From Mucilaginibacter mallensis (lineage in GTDB: Bacteria; Bacteroidota; Bacteroidia; Sphingobacteriales; Sphingobacteriaceae), in the NCBI RefSeq assembly GCF_900105165.1, contig NZ_LT629740.1:4464001-4528000 (forward strand): a stretch of DNA of 64,000 bases. Direction: 5' to 3'. A program made the position numbers and the translations under genes. Below the pieces are notes generated by a model. That model saw only the letters and a list, made by a program, of their open reading frames with translations. It made no database searches and was not told where the DNA came from. Below, one piece after another: positions 56,161 through 63,833 of this stretch; position 1 is the stretch's first letter; each line of letters begins with the position of its first letter.

Positions 56161-56769
56161 TTATTTTGAGTATAACTCGACGATCAGGTTTTCCTTGATG
56201 TTTTCAGGAATCTCATCGCGGTTTGGATAGTTAAGGAATTTACCGGTTAATTCGGCAGCATCCCATTCCAACCAGCTATATTTATTGATCTTTCTGCCAG
56301 CAACTGAATGCGAAATAGCTTCAAGAGATTTTGATTTTTCACGTACCGAGATAACGTCGCCTGCTTTTAATTGATAAGAAGCAATGTTAACCACTTCGCC
56401 ATTCACATTGATGTGTTTGTGGCCTACCAACTGACGGGCAGCTGAACGGGTTGGCGCAATACCTAAACGGTAAACTGCGTTATCTAAACGGGCTTCTAAA
56501 AACTTTAATAAGTTTTCACCAGTGATACCTTCTTTTGAAGAAGCACGGTGAAACAAGTTTTCGAATTGTTTTTCCAACACACCGTAAGTGTATTTTACTT
56601 TTTGTTTTTCCATCAGCTGAGTTGAATACTCTGATTGCTTTCCTCTTCTTTTAGAAGCGCCATGCATTCCTGGTGGATAGTTTTTTCTTTCTAACGCTTT
56701 GTCCGGACCGAAGATCGGCTCACGGAAACGACGTGCAATTTTTGATTTTGGACCTGTATATCTAGCCAT
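56161..56769 (-). CDS. rpsD: ribosomal protein uS4
   Basis: 202 residues. ARYTGPKSKIARRFREPIFG is the start, and the S4 RNA-binding domain follows at about 90-150 (ARLDNAVYRLGIAPTRSAARQLVGHKHINVNGEVVNI). It nucleates 30S assembly and in some bacteria represses its own operon. It lies between rpsK and rpoA. A short ATGATTGGTAA/TTACCAACCAT hairpin lies in the following gap (about 56115-56140). Confidence 0.96.
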   Translation of the reverse strand: MARYTGPKSKIARRFREPIFGPDKALERKNYPPGMHGASKRRGKQSEYSTQLMEKQKVKYTYGVLEKQFENLFHRASSKEGITGENLLKFLEARLDNAVYRLGIAPTRSAARQLVGHKHINVNGEVVNIASYQLKAGDVISVREKSKSLEAISHSVAGRKINKYSWLEWDAAELTGKFLNYPNRDEIPENIKENLIVELYSK

Positions 56770-56836
56770 TTTTGTGTTGTTTTAAAGTATCAGACAGCCC
56801 GCAGCTGCTGAATCTTAGCTTTAAAAAATATATTAA

Positions 56837-57226
56837 TTAAACTCTTCTTCTTTTTGAAGGACGACAACCGTTATGCGGAAGCGGTGTGATGTCTTTTATA
56901 GTGGTTACTTCAATACCTGCAGTTTGCAAAGTACGGATAGCTGATTCACGACCAGCGCCCGGGCCTTTTACAAATACTTCTACCTTACGTAAGCCTAAAT
57001 CATAAGCAACTTTACCGCAATCGGCAGCAGCTTGGCCGGCAGCATAAGGGGTATTCTTTTTTGAACCTTTGAAACCCATTTTACCAGCTGACGACCATGA
57101 AATAGCCTGGCCTGTTCTGTTAGTAAGGGTGATGATGATATTGTTAAAAGTAGCATTGATGTGTGCTTCACCGATAGGCTCAACTATAACAACGCGTTTT
57201 TTGGTAACTTTTTTGCTCTTAGCCAT
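56837..57226 (-). CDS. rpsK: ribosomal protein uS11
   Basis: 129 residues. AHINATFNNIIITLTNRTGQAISWSSAGKMGFKGSKKNTPYAAGQAA is the family core, and VFVKGPGAGRESAIRTLQTAGIEVTTIKDITPLPHNGCRPSKRRRV the conserved end. It binds the 30S platform. Gap of 130 bases to rpsM, AT-rich, without an evident element. Confidence 0.96.
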   Translation of the reverse strand: MAKSKKVTKKRVVIVEPIGEAHINATFNNIIITLTNRTGQAISWSSAGKMGFKGSKKNTPYAAGQAAADCGKVAYDLGLRKVEVFVKGPGAGRESAIRTLQTAGIEVTTIKDITPLPHNGCRPSKRRRV

Positions 57227-57356
57227 TTTTTTAATTATTGAGTTATCAGATTATTAGGTTAACAATTTAACCCGGACCTGCTAACTATTTATTTATAATA
57301 TATAGTCCAAATGATCTAAGCGCATATATACTGCCCCGTTGATCATTCATCAATTA

Positions 57357-57734
57357 CTATTTAGTAGCTTTCTTTTTGTTAGCAACTGTTTTACGTTTTC
57401 CTTTACGGGTACGTGAGTTATTTTTAGTACGCTGACCACGTAATGGTAAACCTTTACGGTGGCGTGTACCACGGTAACAACCTATATCCATCAAACGTTT
57501 GATGTTAAGCTGAACTTCTGAACGCAGAGCGCCTTCAACTTTGATCTGATCGTTAATGATACCACGAATGGTAGCTAACTGATCATCATTCCAATCCTGA
57601 ACCTTAGTATCAAAACTAATACCAGCCTCGGTTAAAATGTTTTGAGCTGTTGAGCGGCCAATGCCGTAGATATAGGTTAACCCTATCTCTCCTCTTTTGT
57701 TTTTTGGTAAATCAATACCTGATATCCTTGCCAT
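57357..57734 (-). CDS. rpsM: ribosomal protein uS13
   Basis: 125 residues. ARISGIDLPKNKRGEIGLTYIYGIGRSTAQNILTEAGI is the conserved start, with the C-terminal basic tail RTKNNSRTRKGKRKTVANKKK. It contacts the P-site tRNA and the 50S bridge. It is the first gene of the alpha part of the operon, preceded by a hairpin at 57756-57796. Confidence 0.96.
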   Translation of the reverse strand: MARISGIDLPKNKRGEIGLTYIYGIGRSTAQNILTEAGISFDTKVQDWNDDQLATIRGIINDQIKVEGALRSEVQLNIKRLMDIGCYRGTRHRKGLPLRGQRTKNNSRTRKGKRKTVANKKKATK

Positions 57735-57755
57735 ATTTTTTGTTTGTGCTTTTAG

Positions 57756-57796
57756 GTAATAATCGAACGGCGGGCCACCGTTGTACGAATTATTAC
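57756..57796 (-). promoter_or_regulatory. hairpin in front of rpsM (possible alpha-operon leader)
   Basis: GTAATAATCG (57756-57765) pairs with CGAATTATTAC (57786-57796, one bulge), and inside ACGG (57767-57770) pairs with CCGT. It lies 22 bases before the rpsM start, between rpmJ and rpsM, where the S4-binding leader is found in some other bacteria. No similarity to a known leader is claimed. Confidence 0.35.
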
Positions 57797-57807
57797 AATC
57801 TTTTTAA

Positions 57808-57924
57808 TTATCCCTGACGTTGTTTATACTTCGGGTTCTTTTTGTTTATAACATAAAGTTTCCCGTTGCGGCGGATGATCTTGCAATCAACACTGCGTTT
57901 TTTAATGGATGCTCTAACTTTCAT
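57808..57924 (-). CDS. rpmJ: ribosomal protein bL36 (zinc-free type)
   Basis: 38 residues: starts MKVRASIKKRSVDCKIIRRN, continues GKLYVINKKNPKYKQRQG. Normal L36 coordinates zinc with four Cys/His residues; here only one cysteine (position 14) remains and the second CxxH/C pair is replaced by I, K and Y, so it is the C- form. It lies 8 bases after infA. Confidence 0.92.
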   Translation of the reverse strand: MKVRASIKKRSVDCKIIRRNGKLYVINKKNPKYKQRQG

Positions 57925-57932
57925 CTCTTTAA

Positions 57933-58151
57933 TTATTTATATCTATAGGTTATTCTACCTTTTGTTAAATCATACGGACTCATCTCTAGTTTCACTCTGT
58001 CGCCAGGTAAAATTTTGATGTAGTGCATCCGCATTTTTCCGGAAATATGCGCAATAATCTCATGGCCATTCTCTAGTTCAACCCTGAACATTGCATTAGA
58101 TAATGCTTCCCGAATTGTTCCGTCCTGTTCAATCGATGATTGTTTAGCCAT
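57933..58151 (-). CDS. infA: translation initiation factor IF-1
   Basis: 72 residues. The S1-like OB fold is complete: KQSSIEQDGTIREALSNAMFRVELENGHEIIAHISGKMRMHYIKILPGDRVKLEMSPYDLTKGRITYR. It binds the A site of the 30S during initiation. Between map and rpmJ. Confidence 0.97.
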   Translation of the reverse strand: MAKQSSIEQDGTIREALSNAMFRVELENGHEIIAHISGKMRMHYIKILPGDRVKLEMSPYDLTKGRITYRYK

Positions 58152-58225
58152 ATTTTACTGATTATTACTTAATTATCCGCCCTAAAACCGGGATGCAAAA
58201 TTAATAATTTTTTTTTACTTTTTAT

Positions 58226-59005
58226 TTATTTATTTAAAACATTATCAACGTACGAAAAAGTTGATAAAATGTCTACTTTACCCTTGCCTACGGCTACTGT
58301 ATGCTCATAATGGGCCGATGGCTTCTTATCAACTGTTGATACTGTCCATCCATCATCCCAAAACTTAACACCGGCACGGCCTGCATTTATCATCGGCTCA
58401 ATGGCAATTACCATCCCTTCCTCCAATTTTATGCCCGATCCGCGCTTACCATAGTTCGGTACTTCAGGCTTTTCATGCAAATGCAATCCAACGCCGTGCC
58501 CCACCAATTCCTTTACTACACCAAACCCATGCTTTTCAGCATGCTCCTGTACCGCGTAGCCTATATCACCTATCCTCATGCCCACCACAGCCTTCTCAAT
58601 CCCAAGGTCAAGACATTCCCTGGTTACACGCATCAATGTTTTAACAGTTTCGCTAACTTCACCTACGGCAAAGGTAAATGCCGAGTCGCCGTAGTATTTA
58701 TTTAAAATAACACCACAGTCAACTGATATTAAATCACCTTCAACCAAAACCTTTTGGCCCGGGAAGCCATGCACAACCTGGTCATTAGGCGAAATGCATA
58801 ATGAATAAGGAAATCCATGATAATTTAAAAAAGCTGGAACCCCGCCGTTATCGCGGATATAGGTCTCGGCAAGTTTGTTTAACTCTATAGTTTTAACGCC
58901 TGGAGCAATCACCTTAGCGATCTCTCCAAGCGTTTTAGAAACAAGTAAAGAACTTTCTCTTATGAGTTCTATCTCTTCGACAGACTTATAATTGATCTTT
59001 GACAT
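58226..59005 (-). CDS. map: methionine aminopeptidase (type I)
   Basis: 259 residues. It removes the initiator methionine from new proteins. The pita-bread fold with five metal ligands is visible: Asp in ISVDCGVILNKYYGDSAF (two), His in GHGVGLHLHEKPEVPN, Glu in IAIEPMIN and Glu near YEHTVAV. It lies 9 bases after secY and before infA. Confidence 0.96.
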   Translation of the reverse strand: MSKINYKSVEEIELIRESSLLVSKTLGEIAKVIAPGVKTIELNKLAETYIRDNGGVPAFLNYHGFPYSLCISPNDQVVHGFPGQKVLVEGDLISVDCGVILNKYYGDSAFTFAVGEVSETVKTLMRVTRECLDLGIEKAVVGMRIGDIGYAVQEHAEKHGFGVVKELVGHGVGLHLHEKPEVPNYGKRGSGIKLEEGMVIAIEPMINAGRAGVKFWDDGWTVSTVDKKPSAHYEHTVAVGKGKVDILSTFSYVDNVLNK

Positions 59006-59014
59006 GCTGTTAAA

Positions 59015-60352
59015 TTAGATAACCGGGTTGGTTCCTGTAACCGCGGGTGCTGAGCTACGACCTTTTATTCTACCCGTTTTCATTAATCCATCATAATGAC
59101 GCATTAATAAATGACTTTCTATTTGCTGTAAGGTATCCAATATAACACCTACCAGGATGATCAGTGATGTACCACCGAAGAAACGTGCAAATATTGGAGT
59201 AACACCTATCATACTTGCAAGAGCAGGTATAACAGCTATAATAGCCAGTGCAATTGAGCCCGGTAAAGTTATCTTTGAAATAATATCGTCTATAAAGTTG
59301 GCTGTTGCCATACCTGGTTTTACACCCGGTACAAATCCACCGTTCTTTTTCATGTCATCCGCCATTTGGTTAGGATTAACAGTGATAGCGGTGTAGAAGT
59401 AAGTGAACAGGATGATCAATACAGCAAACAATAAGTTATGTGGCCATGAGTTATAGTTAGCTAACGCCATTACTGTAGGGTTAGCAGCTATACTCGGGAA
59501 CAGTGATGGTATATACGCAGGTATAAACATTAAAGCCTGTGCAAATATGATAGGCATTACACCTGCCGCATTTACCTTTAATGGTATATACTGGCGTACA
59601 CCGCCATATTGTTTGTTACCAACTATACGTTTTGCATATTGTACCGCAATTTTTCTTGTACCCTGAACAATCAGGATAGTGAACATTACTACAGCTATAA
59701 GCGCTACAAGTTCAACCACAAAAGTTACTAAACCACCCTGGCCGCCTGTACGGGTTAAAAACTCTGTTGCTACAGCGCCTGGTAGTTGAGCAATGATACC
59801 CACCATTATAATTAATGATATACCATTACCAATACCTTTATCAGTGATTCTTTCACCAAGCCACATTACAAATAATGTACCTGAGGTTAATACGAATACG
59901 TTCAGAATAGTAAACACCGGGTCCGCAATTAAACGGGCATCACCGGTGATCTGTGATTTCAGATAACCGATAGCCTGTAAAGCAGTAATAGCTATTGTCA
60001 GATAGCGGGTCCACTGGTTTATTTTGTTCTGGCCGCTTTCGCCTTCTTTTTGCAGTTTAGCAAAGTAAGGTACAGCTATACCCAGCAATTGCACCACAAT
60101 TGAGGCTGAGATGTACGGCATTACGCCTAATGCAAAAATTGATGCATGCGAAAACGCACCACCTGCAAACATGTTCAGTAAACCAAGCAGGCCTTCTTTA
60201 GCATGTGTGTTTAATGATGCTGGATCGACACCAGGTAAAACAACTACGCAGCCTACACGATATATTAAAAGAAATAAGAGTGTGTTAGTTATACGCACTC
60301 TTAAATCCTCGATTTTCCAGATATTGGATAATGTGGTGAAAAAATTCTTCAT
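59015..60352 (-). CDS. secY: preprotein translocase subunit SecY
   Basis: 445 residues, ten membrane helices expected. It forms the protein-conducting channel with SecE and SecG. Signatures: IEDLRVRITNTLLFLLIYRVGCVVVLPGVDP, the second helix NMFAGGAFSHASIFALGVMPYISASIVVQL, QKEGESGQNKINQWTRYLTI, and the C-terminal region NPNQMADDMKKNGGFVPGVKPG. It is coupled to rplO (8-bp gap). Confidence 0.97.
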   Translation of the reverse strand: MKNFFTTLSNIWKIEDLRVRITNTLLFLLIYRVGCVVVLPGVDPASLNTHAKEGLLGLLNMFAGGAFSHASIFALGVMPYISASIVVQLLGIAVPYFAKLQKEGESGQNKINQWTRYLTIAITALQAIGYLKSQITGDARLIADPVFTILNVFVLTSGTLFVMWLGERITDKGIGNGISLIIMVGIIAQLPGAVATEFLTRTGGQGGLVTFVVELVALIAVVMFTILIVQGTRKIAVQYAKRIVGNKQYGGVRQYIPLKVNAAGVMPIIFAQALMFIPAYIPSLFPSIAANPTVMALANYNSWPHNLLFAVLIILFTYFYTAITVNPNQMADDMKKNGGFVPGVKPGMATANFIDDIISKITLPGSIALAIIAVIPALASMIGVTPIFARFFGGTSLIILVGVILDTLQQIESHLLMRHYDGLMKTGRIKGRSSAPAVTGTNPVI

Positions 60353-60360
60353 TTGAAAAA

Positions 60361-60807
60361 TTATAGCTTAACTATGGTGCCGCCAGCTGCTTCAATAGCT
60401 TTTTGTGCAGTTGCGGTAAATGCATGTGCCTTAACCTCTAAAGTTGCTTTTAGCTCGCCGCGACCAAGGATCTTAACCAGGTCGTTTCTTGAAGCTAAAC
60501 CATGTGCTTTCAGTGTGTCAAAATCAACTGAAGTGAGTGTATATTGCTCAACCAGTTGTTGTAACACATCAAGGTTTACACCAACGTACTCAACACGGTT
60601 AGGGTTTTTAAAGCCTACCTTAGGAACACGACGTTGCAATGGCATCTGGCCACCTTCAAAACCAATTTTAGTTTTGTTACCTGAACGTGAACCTGCGCCC
60701 TTATGACCGCGGGTTGATGTACCGCCACGGCCAGAACCTGTACCACGGCCAATTCTTTTTCTATTTTTAGTAGAACCTTCTGCAGGTTTTAAATTACTTA
60801 AATTCAT
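60361..60807 (-). CDS. rplO: ribosomal protein uL15
   Basis: 148 residues. MNLSNLKPAEGSTKNRKRIGRGTGSGRGGTSTRGHKGAGSRSG is the glycine-rich conserved start, VGFKNPNRVEYVGVNLD the middle, and KAHAFTATAQKAIEAAGG the end. It stabilises the central protuberance of the 50S. 4-bp gap to rpmD. Confidence 0.96.
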   Translation of the reverse strand: MNLSNLKPAEGSTKNRKRIGRGTGSGRGGTSTRGHKGAGSRSGNKTKIGFEGGQMPLQRRVPKVGFKNPNRVEYVGVNLDVLQQLVEQYTLTSVDFDTLKAHGLASRNDLVKILGRGELKATLEVKAHAFTATAQKAIEAAGGTIVKL

Positions 60808-60811
60808 GATA

Positions 60812-60991
60812 TTAAATATTTTCTACCGCTACCAAATGATTAACTTTCTTTACCATACCGATGATAGCTGGAGTAGCTTCAACTTCCACACTGTGGTTGA
60901 TCTTGCGTAAGCCCAGGGCCTCAACAGTCTTTTTCTGGCGCTCACTTCTATCGATCACGCTTTTAATCTGTGTTATTTTGATTTTTGCCAT
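60812..60991 (-). CDS. rpmD: ribosomal protein uL30
   Basis: 59 residues, bacterial-length L30: begins MAKIKITQIKSVIDRSERQK, continues KTVEALGLRKINHSVEVEAT. Fold and length match the family. It lies between rpsE and rplO with gaps of 4-5 bases. Confidence 0.94.
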   Translation of the reverse strand: MAKIKITQIKSVIDRSERQKKTVEALGLRKINHSVEVEATPAIIGMVKKVNHLVAVENI

Positions 60992-60996
60992 GATGA

Positions 60997-61515
60997 TTAT
61001 CCGTTAAATACTTTACCTAAATTAACGCCGCGATGTTGAGCCACAGTATAAGCATCACGTAATTGTGATAACGCTGATACAGTTGCCTTAACCACGTTGT
61101 GTGGGTTTGATGATCCTTTTGATTTTGCCAATACGTTGTGAACACCTGCAGACTCTAATACTGCACGCATTGCACCACCTGCAATTACACCGGTACCATT
61201 AGCAGCTGGTTTTATGAAAACAAAACCGCCTGAAAATTTACCTATTTGCTCATGAGGTACAGTACCGTTAATGATTGGAACTTTTACTAAGTTCTTTTTT
61301 GCATCATCAATACCTTTGGCAATAGCTTCGGTAACCTCTTTTGCTTTACCTAAGCCATAACCTACAACGCCATTTTCGTCACCTACTACCACAATGGCAG
61401 AGAAACTGAATGTACGGCCACCTTTTGTTACTTTGGCAACACGTTGTATGCTTACCAAGCGGTCTTTTAATTCGATCTCGCTTGTTTTTACTCTTTTTAT
61501 GTTGATTGTTGACAT
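60997..61515 (-). CDS. rpsE: ribosomal protein uS5
   Basis: 172 residues. The double-stranded-RNA-like N-terminal domain (LKDRLVSIQRVAKVTKGGRTFSFSAIVVVGDENGVVGYGLGKAKEV) is followed by the C-terminal region GNGTGVIAGGAMRAVLESAGVHNVLAKSKGSSNPHNVVKAT. It acts in decoding accuracy and mRNA entry. Near rpmD and rplR. Confidence 0.96.
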   Translation of the reverse strand: MSTINIKRVKTSEIELKDRLVSIQRVAKVTKGGRTFSFSAIVVVGDENGVVGYGLGKAKEVTEAIAKGIDDAKKNLVKVPIINGTVPHEQIGKFSGGFVFIKPAANGTGVIAGGAMRAVLESAGVHNVLAKSKGSSNPHNVVKATVSALSQLRDAYTVAQHRGVNLGKVFNG

Positions 61516-61527
61516 TTCTTGATTCGA

Positions 61528-61881
61528 TTAAAAGTTTAAACCACCTTCACGTGCACCTTCAGCAAGTGACTTAACACGGCCGTGGTACAAATAACCGTTC
61601 CTATCGAAAACAACATCTTTAATACCTGCTGCGATAGCTTTTTCAGCAACCAGTTTGCCTACGGCTACTGATTGGTCTGACTTGGTACCTGCTGTTGCTA
61701 CAAAATCTTTTGATAAAGATGATGCTGATACTATAGTTTTTCCGGATACATCGTCAATGATCTGGGCATAAATACCTTTATTGCTTCTGTATACAGACAA
61801 GCGCGGACGCGCTGTTGAACCTGAAAGGCGTTTTCTGATACCTTTCTTTATTCTGTCTCTTCTTGATAATTTAGCTCCCAT
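61528..61881 (-). CDS. rplR: ribosomal protein uL18
   Basis: 117 residues. It binds 5S rRNA. KKGIRKRLSGSTARPRLSVYRSNKGIYAQIIDDVSGKTIVSASSLSK and FDRNGYLYHGRVKSLAEGAREGGLNF are the two conserved halves. Confidence 0.96.
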   Translation of the reverse strand: MGAKLSRRDRIKKGIRKRLSGSTARPRLSVYRSNKGIYAQIIDDVSGKTIVSASSLSKDFVATAGTKSDQSVAVGKLVAEKAIAAGIKDVVFDRNGYLYHGRVKSLAEGAREGGLNF

Positions 61882-61886
61882 GACGA

Positions 61887-62444
61887 TTATTTTTTAGATG
61901 CTGATTTACCTGCTTTTCTTCTCAATATCTCGCCAACAAACTTGATACCCTTACCTTTATAAGGCTCTGGTGTACGTAGTGAGCGTATTTTTGCAGCTAC
62001 CTGGCCAATTAATTGTTTATCAATTGATTCAAGTATGATGGTTGGGTTTTTACCCTTTTCAGCAGTTGTTGTTACTGTAATTTCTTTTGGTAATTCAAAT
62101 ACATAGTGGTGAGAGTAACCCAACACTAAATCTAATGTATTACCTGTATTTGTGGCACGATAACCTACACCTACTAACTCTTGTTGTAATTTGTAACCTT
62201 CAGTTACACCTACAACCATGTTATTTAAAAGTGCGCGGTATAAACCGTGTAATGCTTTGTGGCGTTTTTGCTCAGAAGGGCGTTTAACCAATAAATTTCC
62301 TTCTTCCTGCTCAACAATGATATCACTGTCTACAGCTTGTGTTAACACACCTTTAGGGCCTTTAACTGTTACCAGGTTCTCTGGAGATACAGTTATCGAT
62401 ACGCCTTGTGGCAGTGCTATTGGTGCTTTTCCTACTCTTGACAT
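61887..62444 (-). CDS. rplF: ribosomal protein uL6
   Basis: 185 residues. SRVGKAPIALPQGVSITVSPENLVTVKGPKG starts the first of two L6 domains, and GKGIKFVGEILRRKAGKSASKK is the conserved end. It lies near the factor-binding site of the 50S. Confidence 0.96.
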   Translation of the reverse strand: MSRVGKAPIALPQGVSITVSPENLVTVKGPKGVLTQAVDSDIIVEQEEGNLLVKRPSEQKRHKALHGLYRALLNNMVVGVTEGYKLQQELVGVGYRATNTGNTLDLVLGYSHHYVFELPKEITVTTTAEKGKNPTIILESIDKQLIGQVAAKIRSLRTPEPYKGKGIKFVGEILRRKAGKSASKK

Positions 62445-62461
62445 TGCTTAATTCCTCCTGA

Positions 62462-62860
62462 TTAATATACGTAGCATAAAACCTCACCACCAATGTTTTG
62501 CTGACGAGCTTCTTTATCGGTCATTATACCGTGAGAAGTTGACAGTATGGCGATACCTAAACCATTTAATACTCTTGGCAAGTTATCTGTGCCTGCGTAT
62601 TTCCTTAAACCAGGTTTACTGATACGAGCGATGCTGCGGATAGCAGAAATTTTAGTTATCGGGTGGTATTTTAATGCCACTTTAATAGTTCCTTGCGGAC
62701 CATTATCCTCAAACTTGTAGTTCGCGATGTAACCTTTGTCGAAAAGCACCTTAGTGATTTCCTTTTTCAGATTTGATGCTGGTATTTCCACAACCCTATG
62801 GTTGGCTTTAATAGCATTTCTTACACGGGTAAGATAATCTGCGATTGGATCTGTATTCAT
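62462..62860 (-). CDS. rpsH: ribosomal protein uS8
   Basis: 132 residues. MNTDPIADYLTRVRNAIKANHRVVEIPASNLKKEITKVL and the C-terminal signature GIAILSTSHGIMTDKEARQQNIGGEVLCYVY match. It binds the central 16S domain and in enteric bacteria represses the spc operon. The upstream gap is filled by heptad element H. Confidence 0.96.
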   Translation of the reverse strand: MNTDPIADYLTRVRNAIKANHRVVEIPASNLKKEITKVLFDKGYIANYKFEDNGPQGTIKVALKYHPITKISAIRSIARISKPGLRKYAGTDNLPRVLNGLGIAILSTSHGIMTDKEARQQNIGGEVLCYVY

Positions 62861-62917
62861 TACTTATTGTTTATGATAGTGGTTTCCGTAGACCTTCTAT
62901 CGGTTAATATTCTTTAT

Positions 62918-63005
62918 AGTATCAAGTAGCTAGTACATAGTATCAAGTATTGAATATCAGTTGTAGCTATCTTGCTACTTGATACTAAATACTTGTTACT
63001 TGAAT
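62918..63005. repeat. heptad-repeat hairpin H (CTTGNTA type) between rpsN and rpsH
   Basis: The left arm (62918-62959) reads AGTATCA, AGTAGCT, AGTACAT, AGTATCA, AGTATTG, AATATCA. The right arm (62971-63005) reads CTTGCTA, CTTGATA, CTAAATA, CTTGTTA, CTTGAAT. The arms are complementary around an 11-base spacer. It ends 1 base before the rpsN stop codon, inside the spc operon. Confidence 0.88.
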
Positions 63006-63006
63006 A

Positions 63007-63276
63007 TTACCAGCTAGCTTTTCTTACTCCCGGGATTTTACCTGCTAGTGCCATTTCGCGGAAAGTTACCCTTGAAATGCCGAACTGGCGCATATAACCA
63101 CGTGGGCGGCCGGTTAATTTACACCTGTTGTGTAATTTTACCGCTGATGAAGCTTTAGGCAATTTGTCTAAAGCTAAATAATCTCCTGCTTCTTTAAGGG
63201 CAGCCCTTTTTTCAGCATATTTAGCTACTAATTTGGCACGTTTTACTTCGCGTGCTTTTATTCCTTCTTTAGCCAT
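63007..63276 (-). CDS. rpsN: ribosomal protein uS14 (zinc-free type)
   Basis: 89 residues. AKEGIKAREVKRAKLVAKYAEKRAALKEAG and KLHNRCKLTGRPRGYMRQFGISRVTFREMA-LAGKIPGVRKASW identify S14. The zinc-binding CxxC..CxxC of short S14 is absent, so it is the long C- type. Its ATG overlaps the rplE stop by one base. Confidence 0.96.
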   Translation of the reverse strand: MAKEGIKAREVKRAKLVAKYAEKRAALKEAGDYLALDKLPKASSAVKLHNRCKLTGRPRGYMRQFGISRVTFREMALAGKIPGVRKASW

Positions 63277-63833
63277 TACTTGGTCTGATTTTTAAATGGT
63301 AATCCAAATTGTTTCAGCAACTCCAAAGCTTCAACATCATTTGTTGCTGAGGTTACAAAGGTAATATCCATACCTTGTATTTTATTGATCTTGTCAATAT
63401 TTATCTCAGGGAATATAATTTGCTCTGTTATACCTAATGTATAGTTGCCGCGGCCGTCAAAACCTTTATCGTTAATGCCTTTGAAATCACGTATACGTGG
63501 TAAAGCAACAGCGATCAAACGATCCAAAAACTCATACATTGTATTATCACGTAAAGTTACACGTACGCCTACCGGCATGTTTTTACGTAATTTAAAGTTA
63601 GAGATATCTTTCTTTGATTTTGAAGATACTGCTTGCTGACCGGTAATGGTAGTTAACTCAGTGATCGTGTTTTCGATCAGTTTTTTGTCGGTAGTAGCAC
63701 CGCCAACACCCTGGTTAATGGCAATCTTCTCAAGTTTAGGAACCTGCATAACGCTTTTGTACTGAAATTTATCTTTCAGTGCGGTACGGATCTCTTCCTT
63801 ATATTTTGATTTTAATCTCGGTGTGTAAGTCAT
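63276..63833 (-). CDS. rplE: ribosomal protein uL5
   Basis: 185 residues. PRLKSKYKEEIRTALKDKFQYKSVMQVPKLEKIAINQGVG is the conserved start, and RDFKGINDKGFDGRGNYTLGITEQIIFPEIN is the middle signature. It binds 5S rRNA. Its start codon overlaps the rplX stop codon (TAATG). Confidence 0.97.
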   Translation of the reverse strand: MTYTPRLKSKYKEEIRTALKDKFQYKSVMQVPKLEKIAINQGVGGATTDKKLIENTITELTTITGQQAVSSKSKKDISNFKLRKNMPVGVRVTLRDNTMYEFLDRLIAVALPRIRDFKGINDKGFDGRGNYTLGITEQIIFPEINIDKINKIQGMDITFVTSATNDVEALELLKQFGLPFKNQTK

